Below, one piece after another: positions 25,568 to 33,718 of a DNA stretch of 52,353 bases (the first letter of the stretch is position 1; each line of letters starts with the position of its first letter). The notes under the pieces were generated by a model that did no database searches, was not told the origin of the DNA, and worked only from the letters and a program-made list of their open reading frames with translations. A program made the position numbers and the translations under genes. This DNA comes from Allorhizocola rhizosphaerae (GTDB taxonomy: Bacteria; Actinomycetota; Actinomycetes; Mycobacteriales; Micromonosporaceae). The DNA is taken from contig NZ_QJUG01000028.1 in NCBI RefSeq assembly GCF_003426775.1, forward strand, positions 1-52,353, given 5' to 3'.

Positions 25568-26836
25568 ATGCGTTCTTTATCCCGGGTCGTCGCCGTGGTG
25601 GCCCTCCTAGCGGCGGCGGCGTGCAGTTCCAACGAGCCGAGCGGTGGTGGCGATGTCACCATTCGCTTTGACTGGTGGGGCAACCCCGACCGCGCGGAGG
25701 TCACCGAGAGGGCGGTAACCCTGTTCGAGGAGAAAAACCCGACCATCAAAGTGGACACGTCCTACGCGGAGTTCAACGCCTACTTCCAGAAGCTCGCGAC
25801 GCAGGTCGCTGGCGGCGGCGCACCGGACGTGTTCCAAATGGACTATCGCTACGTGCGCGAATATGCCGACCGCAACCAGCTCGCCCCGCTCGACAGCGGA
25901 CCGTCCAAGGTGGACACCTCGCTGGTCACCCAGCAGTTGCTGTCCGGCGGCACGGTCAACGGCAAGCTCTACGGCATCCCGCCGACGCAGAACACGCAGG
26001 TGTTCAGCTATGACTTCAAGCAGTGGGAGCAGTCCGGCGCGGCCGCACCCAAGGACGGCTGGACCTGGAACGACCTGAAGGCGTCCGCGCAGAAGGTCAG
26101 CGACTCCACCCAGGGCAAGGTCAAGGGCATCGTCGACTTCGGCGGCATCGAGGACTGGTTCGAGGTCTGGCTGCGCCAGCAGGGCAAGACCCTCTACACC
26201 GCCGAGGGCAAGATCGGATACACGGCTGCCGACGTGCAGAAGTGGTGGGAGATGACCGACGGTTGGCGGCGCAGCGGCGCCTCCACCCAGGCCGAGCTCA
26301 CCACGAAGATGGACGGTTCGCAGGCCAACGACCCGGTCACGCAGAAGCTCGCCTCCAGCGGCTTCGGCTACGACAGCGGCTTCACCGCCAAGACCTGGGA
26401 GATCATGGGGCGCGAGTTCAAGCTGCACCCCTTCCCGAGCGACAGCAGCAAGCTGGGCCAATACGCCAAGCCGGCCATGATGTTCAGCATCGCGCAGAGC
26501 TCCAAGCACAAGGAGGCGGCGGCCAAGCTGATCAACTTCCTGCTCGGCGACCCGGAGGCCGGCAAGATCCTGGGCATGTCGCGCGGGCTTCCGGCCAACG
26601 CGAAGCTGCGCGAGGAGGTCGGCAAGACGCTGACCGGTCCGCCCGCGGTGGGATTCCAGTTCGAGCAGTCCGTCGGGTCCAAGCTGGAGCAGGCCCCGCC
26701 GCCCCCGCCGAAGGGCGCGGGGACGGTGAAGTCCACGTTCCAGCGCATCTACGATGACGTGATCTTCCAGCGGATGCCCATCCCGCAGGCGGCCCAGAAG
26801 TTCATCTCCGAGGCCCAACAGGCGATCACCACATGA
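25568..26836 (+). CDS. Sugar-binding lipoprotein of a CUT1-type ABC importer
   Basis: ATG 25568 behind GGAGAGGGC gives 422 residues. The signal peptide carries a lipobox (LAAAAC, Cys at residue 20). The mature protein is a family-1 extracellular solute-binding protein (IRFDWWGNPDRAEVTERAV, GGGAPDVFQMDYRYV, KLYGIPPTQNTQ). It heads an operon with two permeases, a DUF624 protein, GH51, RhaM and RhaI, so RG- or arabinan-derived oligosaccharides are the likely ligand. No ATPase gene follows; CUT1 importers in actinomycetes usually share MsiK encoded elsewhere. Confidence 0.93.
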   Translation: MRSLSRVVAVVALLAAAACSSNEPSGGGDVTIRFDWWGNPDRAEVTERAVTLFEEKNPTIKVDTSYAEFNAYFQKLATQVAGGGAPDVFQMDYRYVREYADRNQLAPLDSGPSKVDTSLVTQQLLSGGTVNGKLYGIPPTQNTQVFSYDFKQWEQSGAAAPKDGWTWNDLKASAQKVSDSTQGKVKGIVDFGGIEDWFEVWLRQQGKTLYTAEGKIGYTAADVQKWWEMTDGWRRSGASTQAELTTKMDGSQANDPVTQKLASSGFGYDSGFTAKTWEIMGREFKLHPFPSDSSKLGQYAKPAMMFSIAQSSKHKEAAAKLINFLLGDPEAGKILGMSRGLPANAKLREEVGKTLTGPPAVGFQFEQSVGSKLEQAPPPPPKGAGTVKSTFQRIYDDVIFQRMPIPQAAQKFISEAQQAITT

Positions 26837-27678
26837 GCAAAAGCACCAAAGCACGGGGACAGGGAGTGGCCTACCTCTTCCTGTCCCCGTGGGTCATCGG
26901 CGCGCTGCTGCTCACCATCGGGCCCATGCTCGCCTCGCTGTATCTGTCCTTCACCGACTACGACCTGTTCTCCACGCCGAATTGGATCGGGCTGGAGAAC
27001 TATCGCCGCCTGATCGAGGACGATCCGCGGTTCCTCACCGCGATCTGGGTGACCCTCAAATACGTCGCCCTGTCGACTCCGCTCAAACTCGTCGCGGCCC
27101 TCGCGGTCGCGATGCTGCTCAACCGGGCCAGCCGGGCACAAGGCTTCTACCGCTCGGCGTTCTACGCACCGTCGCTGCTGGGCGCGAGCGTGGCCGTGGC
27201 GCTGGTCTGGCGGGTCATCTTCCAGGACTGGGTGGCCGACCCCGACCGCTCGCTGCTGGTCATCGTCACGCTCGCGGTGTGGCAGTTCGGCGCGCCGATG
27301 GTGATCTTCCTGGCCGGGCTCAAGCAGATCCCGAAGGAGCTCTACGACGCGTCCGCCGTGGACGGTGCGGGTTGGTGGCGCACGCTTTGGTCGGTCACGA
27401 TTCCCATGCTGTCACCCGTTATCTTCTTCAATCTGGTACTGGAGACGATCCACGCGTTCCAGGCATTCACCGGCGCTTTTGTGGTCAGTGGCGGGCGTGG
27501 CGGGCCGAGCGACTCGACCCTGTTCTACACGCTCTACCTGTATCAGAAGGGCTTCACCGAATATCGCATGGGCTACGCGTCGGCGATGGCGTGGCTGCTC
27601 GTGCTCGTGATCGCGCTCATCACCGCGCTGCTGTTCCGTACCGCGCGCAAATGGGTCTTCTATGCGGGGGAACGATGA
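26833..27678 (+). CDS. CUT1 sugar ABC importer permease (MalF/LacF-like)
   Basis: The 281-residue membrane protein overlaps the binding-protein stop (ATGA). It has about six hydrophobic segments and the cytoplasmic EAA loop KELYDASAVDGAGWWRTLWS. The external loop after VALVWRVIFQ is short (DWVADPDRSLL). In related permeases this loop is roughly 20 residues longer, so a small in-frame deletion is possible. It pairs with the next permease. Confidence 0.93.
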   Translation: MSKSTKARGQGVAYLFLSPWVIGALLLTIGPMLASLYLSFTDYDLFSTPNWIGLENYRRLIEDDPRFLTAIWVTLKYVALSTPLKLVAALAVAMLLNRASRAQGFYRSAFYAPSLLGASVAVALVWRVIFQDWVADPDRSLLVIVTLAVWQFGAPMVIFLAGLKQIPKELYDASAVDGAGWWRTLWSVTIPMLSPVIFFNLVLETIHAFQAFTGAFVVSGGRGGPSDSTLFYTLYLYQKGFTEYRMGYASAMAWLLVLVIALITALLFRTARKWVFYAGER

Positions 27679-28505
27679 AACGCCTTGGCTGGCACGGGGT
27701 TTGCGTCGTGCTGTTGGTCATCCTGCTCTACCCGGTGGCGTGGCTGCTGGTGTCTTCGGTCAAGCCGGCCAACGAGATCCTGTCGGACATGACCCTGTCG
27801 CTGGTGCCCGATCGGTTCGCCTTCGGCAACTACACCGAGGTGTTCAAGGGCGCGGCGGGGATCGACGTGTGGACCTTCCTCAGCAATTCGATGGTGATCT
27901 CGGTCGGATCGGTAATCGGCAACGTCCTGTCGTGCGCGCTTGCCGCGTACGCGTTCGCGTGGCTGCGCTTCCGGCTGCGCGGGGCGATGTTCGCGTTCAT
28001 GATCGGCACCATCATGCTGCCGATCCACGTGCTGCTCATCCCGCAGTACACCATCTTCCAGCGGCTGGGCATGATCGACAGCTTCTGGCCGCTGGTGCTG
28101 CCCAAGCTGCTCGCCACGGACGCGTTCTTCATCTTCCTCATCGTGCAGTTCATGCGCGGCCTGCCGCGTGAGCTTGGCGATGCCGCGCGCATCGACGGCT
28201 GTGGCCCCATCCAGACGTTCCGCTACGTCGTGCTCCCGCTGAGCAAGCCGGCGCTGGTGACCACGGCCATCTTCACGTTCATCTGGACCTGGAACGACTT
28301 CCTGAGCCAGCTGATCTATCTGAATACGCCGGACAACTACACCCTCCCGCTGGCGCTGCGGCTCTTCATCGACCAGACCAGCGAGACGTCGTACGGCGCG
28401 ATGATGGCCATGTCGGTGCTCACGCTGCTGCCGATCGCGCTGTTCTTCTTCGCGTTCCAGCGGTTCCTGGTCCAGGGCGTGGCGACGACGGGAATGAACG
28501 GATGA
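27675..28505 (+). CDS. CUT1 sugar ABC importer permease (MalG/LacG-like)
   Basis: This 276-residue permease overlaps the previous gene by 4 nt. It has an N-terminal membrane anchor, the usual LLVSSVKPANEIL opening and the EAA loop RELGDAARIDGCGPIQTFRY. It completes the channel of the oligosaccharide importer. The downstream DUF624 gene overlaps its stop by 4 nt. Confidence 0.94.
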   Translation: MKRLGWHGVCVVLLVILLYPVAWLLVSSVKPANEILSDMTLSLVPDRFAFGNYTEVFKGAAGIDVWTFLSNSMVISVGSVIGNVLSCALAAYAFAWLRFRLRGAMFAFMIGTIMLPIHVLLIPQYTIFQRLGMIDSFWPLVLPKLLATDAFFIFLIVQFMRGLPRELGDAARIDGCGPIQTFRYVVLPLSKPALVTTAIFTFIWTWNDFLSQLIYLNTPDNYTLPLALRLFIDQTSETSYGAMMAMSVLTLLPIALFFFAFQRFLVQGVATTGMNG

Positions 28506-29005
28506 ACCCGACGTTCCGCCGCTTCGCCGACTGCCTGCTCCTGGGCGTGTTCACGGCGTTCGCGTCGATCCTCGTGGTCACGGCCTATCCCGCGCTGGTG
28601 ACGGCGTGTTCGATGCTGCGCGACGATGAGCCCGTGGGACCGATACGCTTCGCCCGCCGGCTGCTCACGACGCTGCGCGCGGCGTGGCTGCCGGCGTTGG
28701 CGTTCCCGCTGCTGCTCCTCGACGTGGCGGCGCTGCGGGCGGGTGTGCCGGGTGCTTGGGCCCTGGCTGTCGTGCTCGGTGTGGTCGTCGTGATTGGATT
28801 GCGCGGGGCGGCGGTTTGGCACCCCTCGTTGAGCTGGGCGGGGGTGGCGCGCGACGCGTGGCGTGATCCGTCCGGGTCCGTGCTCATGGCGCTGGCCGGG
28901 GCGGGCGCGGCGGCGATCGTCGCGCTCGTGCCTGTGACCGCCCTGCTTGTTGGCGGGCCGTTGGCCAACGCGCTGGTGGCTGTCGAAGGGAGAAGGCGTG
29001 GCTGA
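28502..29005 (+). CDS. DUF624 (YesL-like) membrane protein
   Basis: The 167-residue protein has about four hydrophobic helices and the N-terminal pattern of DUF624/YesL proteins (a short FRRFADCLLLG start, a Pro-containing first helix, then a cytoplasmic loop). In Bacillus, YesL lies in the rhamnogalacturonan gene cluster beside the sugar importer. Its molecular role is unknown, perhaps in importer assembly or regulation. It is translationally coupled to the permease upstream and overlaps the GH51 start by 8 nt. Assignment rests on topology, motif and matching context. Confidence 0.7.
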   Translation: MNPTFRRFADCLLLGVFTAFASILVVTAYPALVTACSMLRDDEPVGPIRFARRLLTTLRAAWLPALAFPLLLLDVAALRAGVPGAWALAVVLGVVVVIGLRGAAVWHPSLSWAGVARDAWRDPSGSVLMALAGAGAAAIVALVPVTALLVGGPLANALVAVEGRRRG

Positions 29006-30467
29006 GGCGCACGCGTCGCTGAGGTTCGATCCGTCGTTCGCGGTGGGCGACGTCAATCCGCACCTGTTCGGGTCCTTTGTGGAGCATCTTGGGCGGTGTG
29101 TCTACACCGGGCTGTACGAACCGGGGCATCCGACGGCCGATGAGGATGGGCTGCGCACCGACGTGCTGGCGCTCATCCGTGAGCTCGGCGTGACGCTCGT
29201 GCGCTATCCGGGCGGCAACTTCGTCTCCGGCTATCGGTGGGAGGACGGGGTCGGCCCGGTCAGCGAGCGGCCCAGGCGGACTGACATGGCGTGGCACTCG
29301 ATCGAGACCAACGAGTTCGGGCTGGGCGAGTTCGCGCGGTTCGTGGCCAAGGTGGGCGCGGAGCCGATGATGGCGGTCAACCTGGGCACGCGCGGGGTTC
29401 AGGAGGCGTGCGACCTTCTCGAATACAGCAACCTCACGGGTGGCACCGCGCTTTCCGAGCTGCGGCGCGCGCACGGGGCGAAGGACCCGTACCAGATAAA
29501 GCTCTGGTGTCTTGGCAACGAGATGGACGGGCCCTGGCAGATCGGCTACAAGACGGCCGAGGAATACGGTCGGTTGGCGGCGCAGACGGCGCGGGCGATG
29601 CGCCTGCTCGATCCGAGTGTGCGGCTGGTGGCCTGCGGGAGTTCGGGTTCGGGCATTCCGACGTTCGCGGAGTGGGAGCGGGTCGTGCTCAAGCACGCCT
29701 ACGACTCGGTGGACTACATCTCGTGCCACGCCTATTACGAGGAACACGACGGCGATGTGGGCACTTTCCTCGCCTCCGCTGTGGACATGGAGCGCTACAT
29801 CCAGGCCGTCGTCGCGACGTGCGACCACGTGGGCGCGGTGGTGCGCTCCCAGAAGCGCATCGACATTTCGTTTGACGAATGGAATGTCTGGTACATGAAC
29901 CGGCCCGCCAATCCGTGGCCGTCGGACTGGGTCGTGGCTCCGCGACTGCTCGAAGACGTTTACACGGTGACGGACGCGGTGGTGGTCGGGAGCCTGCTCA
30001 TCACGCTGCTGCAGCACTGCGACCGGGTCACGGCCGCGTGCCTGGCGCAGCTGGTCAACGTGATCGGCCCGATCATGACCGAGCCGGGCGGGCCGGCATG
30101 GCGGCAGACAACGTTCTACCCGTTCGCGCAGGCGTCGCGATTCGGGCGGGGGAGCGTGTTGCGCACGCTGGTGGACGGGCCCACTTATGAGACTTCGAAG
30201 TTTGGGGACGTGCCGGTGGTGCATGCGACGGCGGTGTCCAACGAGGACGGTGGGGTCACGGTGTTCGCGGTCAATCGCGACACTGAGAATCCGGTGCGGC
30301 TCTCGCTTGACGGTCCAATGCGGACTGTCGTGTCGCACTCCGTTCTGCGCGACGACGATCGGCACGCGGTCAACACGCTGGACAATCCCGATCGGGTCAA
30401 GCCTTCGGCCGGGGACGGCGTCACTCTGCCGCCCCTGTCCTGGAACACCATCCGGCTCACGGCATAG
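28998..30467 (+). CDS. GH51 alpha-L-arabinofuranosidase (intracellular)
   Basis: GTG 28998 behind GGGAGAAGG gives 489 residues, close to the family's usual length, with no signal peptide. A clan GH-A barrel carries the acid/base Glu175 in LGNEMDG and the nucleophile Glu294 in FDEWNVW; a beta-sandwich closes the C-terminus. Other GH51 landmarks are NPHLFGSFVEHLGR, RYPGGNFVSGYRWEDGVGP and YISCHAYYEE. It should remove arabinofuranosyl groups from imported oligosaccharides inside the cell, feeding arabinose metabolism. Confidence 0.96.
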   Translation: MAEAHASLRFDPSFAVGDVNPHLFGSFVEHLGRCVYTGLYEPGHPTADEDGLRTDVLALIRELGVTLVRYPGGNFVSGYRWEDGVGPVSERPRRTDMAWHSIETNEFGLGEFARFVAKVGAEPMMAVNLGTRGVQEACDLLEYSNLTGGTALSELRRAHGAKDPYQIKLWCLGNEMDGPWQIGYKTAEEYGRLAAQTARAMRLLDPSVRLVACGSSGSGIPTFAEWERVVLKHAYDSVDYISCHAYYEEHDGDVGTFLASAVDMERYIQAVVATCDHVGAVVRSQKRIDISFDEWNVWYMNRPANPWPSDWVVAPRLLEDVYTVTDAVVVGSLLITLLQHCDRVTAACLAQLVNVIGPIMTEPGGPAWRQTTFYPFAQASRFGRGSVLRTLVDGPTYETSKFGDVPVVHATAVSNEDGGVTVFAVNRDTENPVRLSLDGPMRTVVSHSVLRDDDRHAVNTLDNPDRVKPSAGDGVTLPPLSWNTIRLTA

Positions 30468-30476
30468 GGAGGAAAC

Positions 30477-30809
30477 GTGCGTCGCGTCTGCTTCACGCTT
30501 CAGGTCCGGGCGGATCGGCTGGAAGAGTACCGGGAGCGCCACGCCGCCGTGTGGCCGGAGATGCTCGCGGCGCTGCGCGACGCGGGGTGGCACGACTACT
30601 CCCTCTTCTTACGCGAGGACGGGCTGCTGGTCGGGTACCTGATGACGGAGGACTTTCAGGCCGCGCTGGACGGGATGGACCGGACCGAGGTCAACAAGCG
30701 CTGGCAGGCCGAGATGGCGGAGTTCTTCGAGGGCGGGCGGCCCGACCGGCAGATGCACGTGCTTCAGGAAGTGTTCAATTTGGAGAGCCAGCTGGGAGGC
30801 ACGGCATGA
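30477..30809 (+). CDS. rhaM: L-rhamnose mutarotase
   Basis: The 110-residue protein matches the RhaM family in length and pattern: RVCFTLQVRADRLEEYRERH with the conserved His, VWPEMLAALRDAGWHDYSLF, and KRWQAEMAEFF near the end. It interconverts alpha and beta anomers of L-rhamnose and so supplies the form used by the isomerase encoded next. It starts with GTG behind GGGAGGAAAC and overlaps the isomerase start by 4 nt. Confidence 0.93.
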   Translation: MRRVCFTLQVRADRLEEYRERHAAVWPEMLAALRDAGWHDYSLFLREDGLLVGYLMTEDFQAALDGMDRTEVNKRWQAEMAEFFEGGRPDRQMHVLQEVFNLESQLGGTA

Positions 30810-31966
30810 CTGGGGAGGTCAAACGGGCGCTGCGCGCGTTGCGGATCGAGACGCCATCGTGGGCGTTCGGCAACTCGGGGACCAGGTTCAAGGTCTTCCC
30901 GCAGGAGGGCGTGCCGCGCACGCCGTTTGAGAAGGTCGAAGACGCGGCGGCGGTGCACCGCTTCACGGGCGTGGCGCCGAGTGTGGCGTTGCACATCCCG
31001 TGGGACGCGGTGCCGGACTACTCGCAGCTTGTGGAGCACGCTCGCTCGCTGGGCGTGCAGCTGGGGACCATCAATTCGAATGTGTTCCAGGACAACGACT
31101 ACAAGCTGGGCAGTGTCACCAATCCCGATCCGGGTGTGCGGCGCAAGGCCATCGGGCATCTGCTCGAATGCGTCGACATCATGGACCAGACCGGGTCACG
31201 GGATCTGAAGCTGTGGTTCTCCGATGGGACCAACTATCCGGGGCAGGACAACATCCGGGCACGGCAGGACCGGCTCGCGGAGGCGTTGGCGCAGACCTAT
31301 GCGCGGCTCGGCGAGCACCAGCGGATGTTGTTGGAATACAAGCTGTTTGAGCCCGCGTTCTACATGACCGATGTCCCGGATTGGGGCACCGCCTATGTGC
31401 ACTGTGCGACGCTGGGGGAGCGGGCGCGCGTGGTCATCGACACTGGGCACCACGCACCCGGTACCAACATAGAATTTATTGTCGCTTTTCTCTTGCGGGC
31501 CCAAAAGCTGGGCGCTTTCGACTTCAATTCGCGGTTCTACGCCGACGATGACCTGATGGTCGGCTCGGCCGACCCGTTCCAGCTGTTCCGCATCATGCAC
31601 GAGATTGTGTTGGCAGACGCGCTGGATCCGGCCGCGGGCATCGTGTTCATGCTCGATCAGTGTCACAACATCGAGCCGAAGATTCCGGCCGTGATTCGTT
31701 CGGTGATGAACGTGCAGGAGGCGACGGCCAAGGCGTTGCTGGTGGACCGCGCGGCGCTGCAGGCGGCCCAGGATGAGGGTGATGTGCTGGGCGCCAACGC
31801 GGTTTTGATGGACGCATACAACACCGACGTGCGGCCGCTGTTGCGGGAGTTGAGGGAGGAGATGGGACTCGATCCGAACCCCGTCGAGGCATATAAGCGC
31901 TCCGGATACTTCGAGAAGATCCGCGAGCAGCGGGTCGGCGGTCAGGCCGCGGGCTGGGGAGCGTAG
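30806..31966 (+). CDS. rhaI: L-rhamnose isomerase (RhaI, Pseudomonas/actinobacterial type)
   Basis: ATG 30806 overlaps the rhaM stop, giving 386 residues of a xylose-isomerase-like TIM barrel. Likely metal ligands lie in LLEYKLFEPAFY (Glu), VVIDTGHHAPGTNIE (Asp, His) and FDFNSRFYADDDL (Asp). It differs from enterobacterial RhaA and resembles the RhaI type known from Pseudomonas stutzeri. It converts L-rhamnose to L-rhamnulose. No rhamnulose kinase, aldolase or dehydrogenase follows, so the next step must be encoded elsewhere. It is the last gene of the operon. Confidence 0.94.
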   Translation: MTGEVKRALRALRIETPSWAFGNSGTRFKVFPQEGVPRTPFEKVEDAAAVHRFTGVAPSVALHIPWDAVPDYSQLVEHARSLGVQLGTINSNVFQDNDYKLGSVTNPDPGVRRKAIGHLLECVDIMDQTGSRDLKLWFSDGTNYPGQDNIRARQDRLAEALAQTYARLGEHQRMLLEYKLFEPAFYMTDVPDWGTAYVHCATLGERARVVIDTGHHAPGTNIEFIVAFLLRAQKLGAFDFNSRFYADDDLMVGSADPFQLFRIMHEIVLADALDPAAGIVFMLDQCHNIEPKIPAVIRSVMNVQEATAKALLVDRAALQAAQDEGDVLGANAVLMDAYNTDVRPLLRELREEMGLDPNPVEAYKRSGYFEKIREQRVGGQAAGWGA

Positions 31967-32082
31967 CTCGGCCGTCGGCGTTGCGGCCGTCGACCTCGGT
32001 CGAGGCTACCGCCCTCGGAAACGCCTCATCCAAGCCCGCGCCATCGGCCTCGGCCGTGCCGCCGCTGATGCTCAAGATGCGC

Positions 32083-32538
32083 CTATCGCGGGGGGCGCAG
32101 GACGTAGCGCAGGAAACCGCTGTGCGGTGTGTACTTGTCGTACAGCGAGCGGGCGCGGTAATTGTCCTCCCTGGTGTGCCAGTACAGCTGGTACCAGCCC
32201 TGCGCCTGAGTCTCGGCGAGCAGCCAGTCGATGAGCAGCTTGCCCACGCCGTGCCCGCGTGCGCCGGGATCCACGAACAGGTCTTGCAGATAGCACGCCG
32301 GCGTGAGGGCGGACGTGTTCTCGTGGATCACGTAGTTGGCCATCCCGATCACGCCATCGTGCGGATCGTCCGCGACGATGGCGTGGACGGCGGACGTGTC
32401 GTCGAGGATGCGTGACCACGTGTGGCCGGTGATGTCGGCGATCGCTTCGCGTTCGTAGAAATGGTTGTAGCCGTACCAGAGTTCGCGCCAGCGGGCTTCG
32501 TCGGATGGGCGGGCCGGGCGGATGACAGGAGTGGTCAT
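32083..32538 (-). CDS. GNAT-family N-acetyltransferase
   Basis: This ~151-residue acetyltransferase has the acetyl-CoA-binding motif VDPGARGHGVGKLLIDWLL and the late segment WYQLYWHTREDNYRARSLYDK. ATG 32538 (MTTPVIRPARP) is chosen; the frame extends upstream into the end of the nitrilase gene. It lies 10 nt after the nitrilase stop and is probably co-transcribed with it. It acetylates an amine of unknown identity; modification or detoxification of a product linked to the nitrilase is possible. Confidence 0.9.
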   Translation of the reverse strand: MTTPVIRPARPSDEARWRELWYGYNHFYEREAIADITGHTWSRILDDTSAVHAIVADDPHDGVIGMANYVIHENTSALTPACYLQDLFVDPGARGHGVGKLLIDWLLAETQAQGWYQLYWHTREDNYRARSLYDKYTPHSGFLRYVLRPPR

Positions 32539-32548
32539 CCGCCCAAGG

Positions 32549-33550
32549 TTAACGATCGGACGGGGTGACATCGAGCTCGTCTACGGTCGGGTCCAGCCTC
32601 GGGTCCTCGTTGACGTGTAGTGCGAAGATGTCCGGCCGGGCGTAGTGGCCCACGACGTCGAAGTCGAACCGTGCCCGCGGGATGTCGGCGAGATCGAGCT
32701 CGGCGGTCAGGATGCCCTCGCCGCCGCGTAGGGGTCCGGCCAGCACCTCACCCAGCGGGGAGACGATCACACTGCCGCCGTCGATGAGCACCGTGCCCGG
32801 CTCGTTGCCCTGCATCGGCGTAACGTCGTCGGGATAGTCGGCACGCACCACGAACTGCGACGCGCTGAGCACGAAACAGCGGCCCTCCAGCGCGATGTGC
32901 CGCATCGTTGCCGGCCACGTGTCCCGGTCGTCGACGGTGGGGGCGCACCACACGGTCACGCCCTTGGCGTACATGGCCGTGCGGAACAGGGGCATGTAGT
33001 TTTCCCAGCAGATCGCCGCACCGAGCACCGCGTCTCCCATCGGCACGGCAGGCATCGTGGACCCGTCGCCGTAGCCCCACAGGAAACGCTCGGCGGCGGT
33101 CGGCACCAGCTTGCGGTGCACACCGGCCAGGCCCGTCCGCGGGTGGAAGAACAACGCATCGCAGTAGAGCGTGCCGGACCGCCGTTCGACGGCGCCGACC
33201 ACCAGGTGCACGCCGAGCTCGGCGGCAAGGCCCGACAGGTGTGCGGTTTGCGGTCCCGGCACCTCGATCGCCGAGGCCGCATAGCGGCGGAAGTGTTCCC
33301 TGCCCGCATGCGAGCGGGAGCCGACGTACACGTCGAAGTTAAGCCCTTTCGGGTATCCCCCGAGGATCGCCTCCGGAAGGACGATGAGCCGCGCCCCGTC
33401 CGAGGCCGCCTTTCTCACATACTGCTCGATCTTTTCCAGCGTCCTGCCGGTGTCGAAGAGGAACGATCCAATTTGCACCACAGCCGCGGTGAACTTGTCG
33501 CCGATGGGTACAGCGTGGCTGGTGTCCTGCATTCCTGAGTGACCATCCAT
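32549..33550 (-). CDS. Nitrilase (carbon-nitrogen hydrolase superfamily)
   Basis: The 333-residue enzyme has the complete catalytic set: Glu60 in VLPEAILGGYPKG, Lys147 in VHRKLVPTAAER and Cys181 in GAAICWENYMP. The GGYPKG and CWENYMP wording is that of true nitrilases (nitrile to carboxylate plus ammonia) rather than amidases. The N-terminus may start at ATG 33550 or at Met7 (33532). It is divergent from the PP-loop ATPase gene across 168 bp, so the two may share control. The natural nitrile substrate is unknown. Confidence 0.94.
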   Translation of the reverse strand: MDGHSGMQDTSHAVPIGDKFTAAVVQIGSFLFDTGRTLEKIEQYVRKAASDGARLIVLPEAILGGYPKGLNFDVYVGSRSHAGREHFRRYAASAIEVPGPQTAHLSGLAAELGVHLVVGAVERRSGTLYCDALFFHPRTGLAGVHRKLVPTAAERFLWGYGDGSTMPAVPMGDAVLGAAICWENYMPLFRTAMYAKGVTVWCAPTVDDRDTWPATMRHIALEGRCFVLSASQFVVRADYPDDVTPMQGNEPGTVLIDGGSVIVSPLGEVLAGPLRGGEGILTAELDLADIPRARFDFDVVGHYARPDIFALHVNEDPRLDPTVDELDVTPSDR

Positions 33551-33718
33551 TTCGGATCAACAATGTGTTTGCCGAACTTCATCGCTCAAGTATGCTAGCG
33601 ACCATGTTGGCAACGTGTCGCCGGGGGGAGCCATTCGCGCAATATCGATAAGTTGCGATGAACACTTCGCAACCGTATCCTCACTACGGGTACCCGGCCT
33701 GCCGTGCTGAGGAAGACT

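Noticed and set aside
28884-30593. 569-codon minus-strand frame opposite the GH51 gene
   Set aside because: A shadow of GH51; high-GC genes often leave the opposite strand open, and no motif is present.
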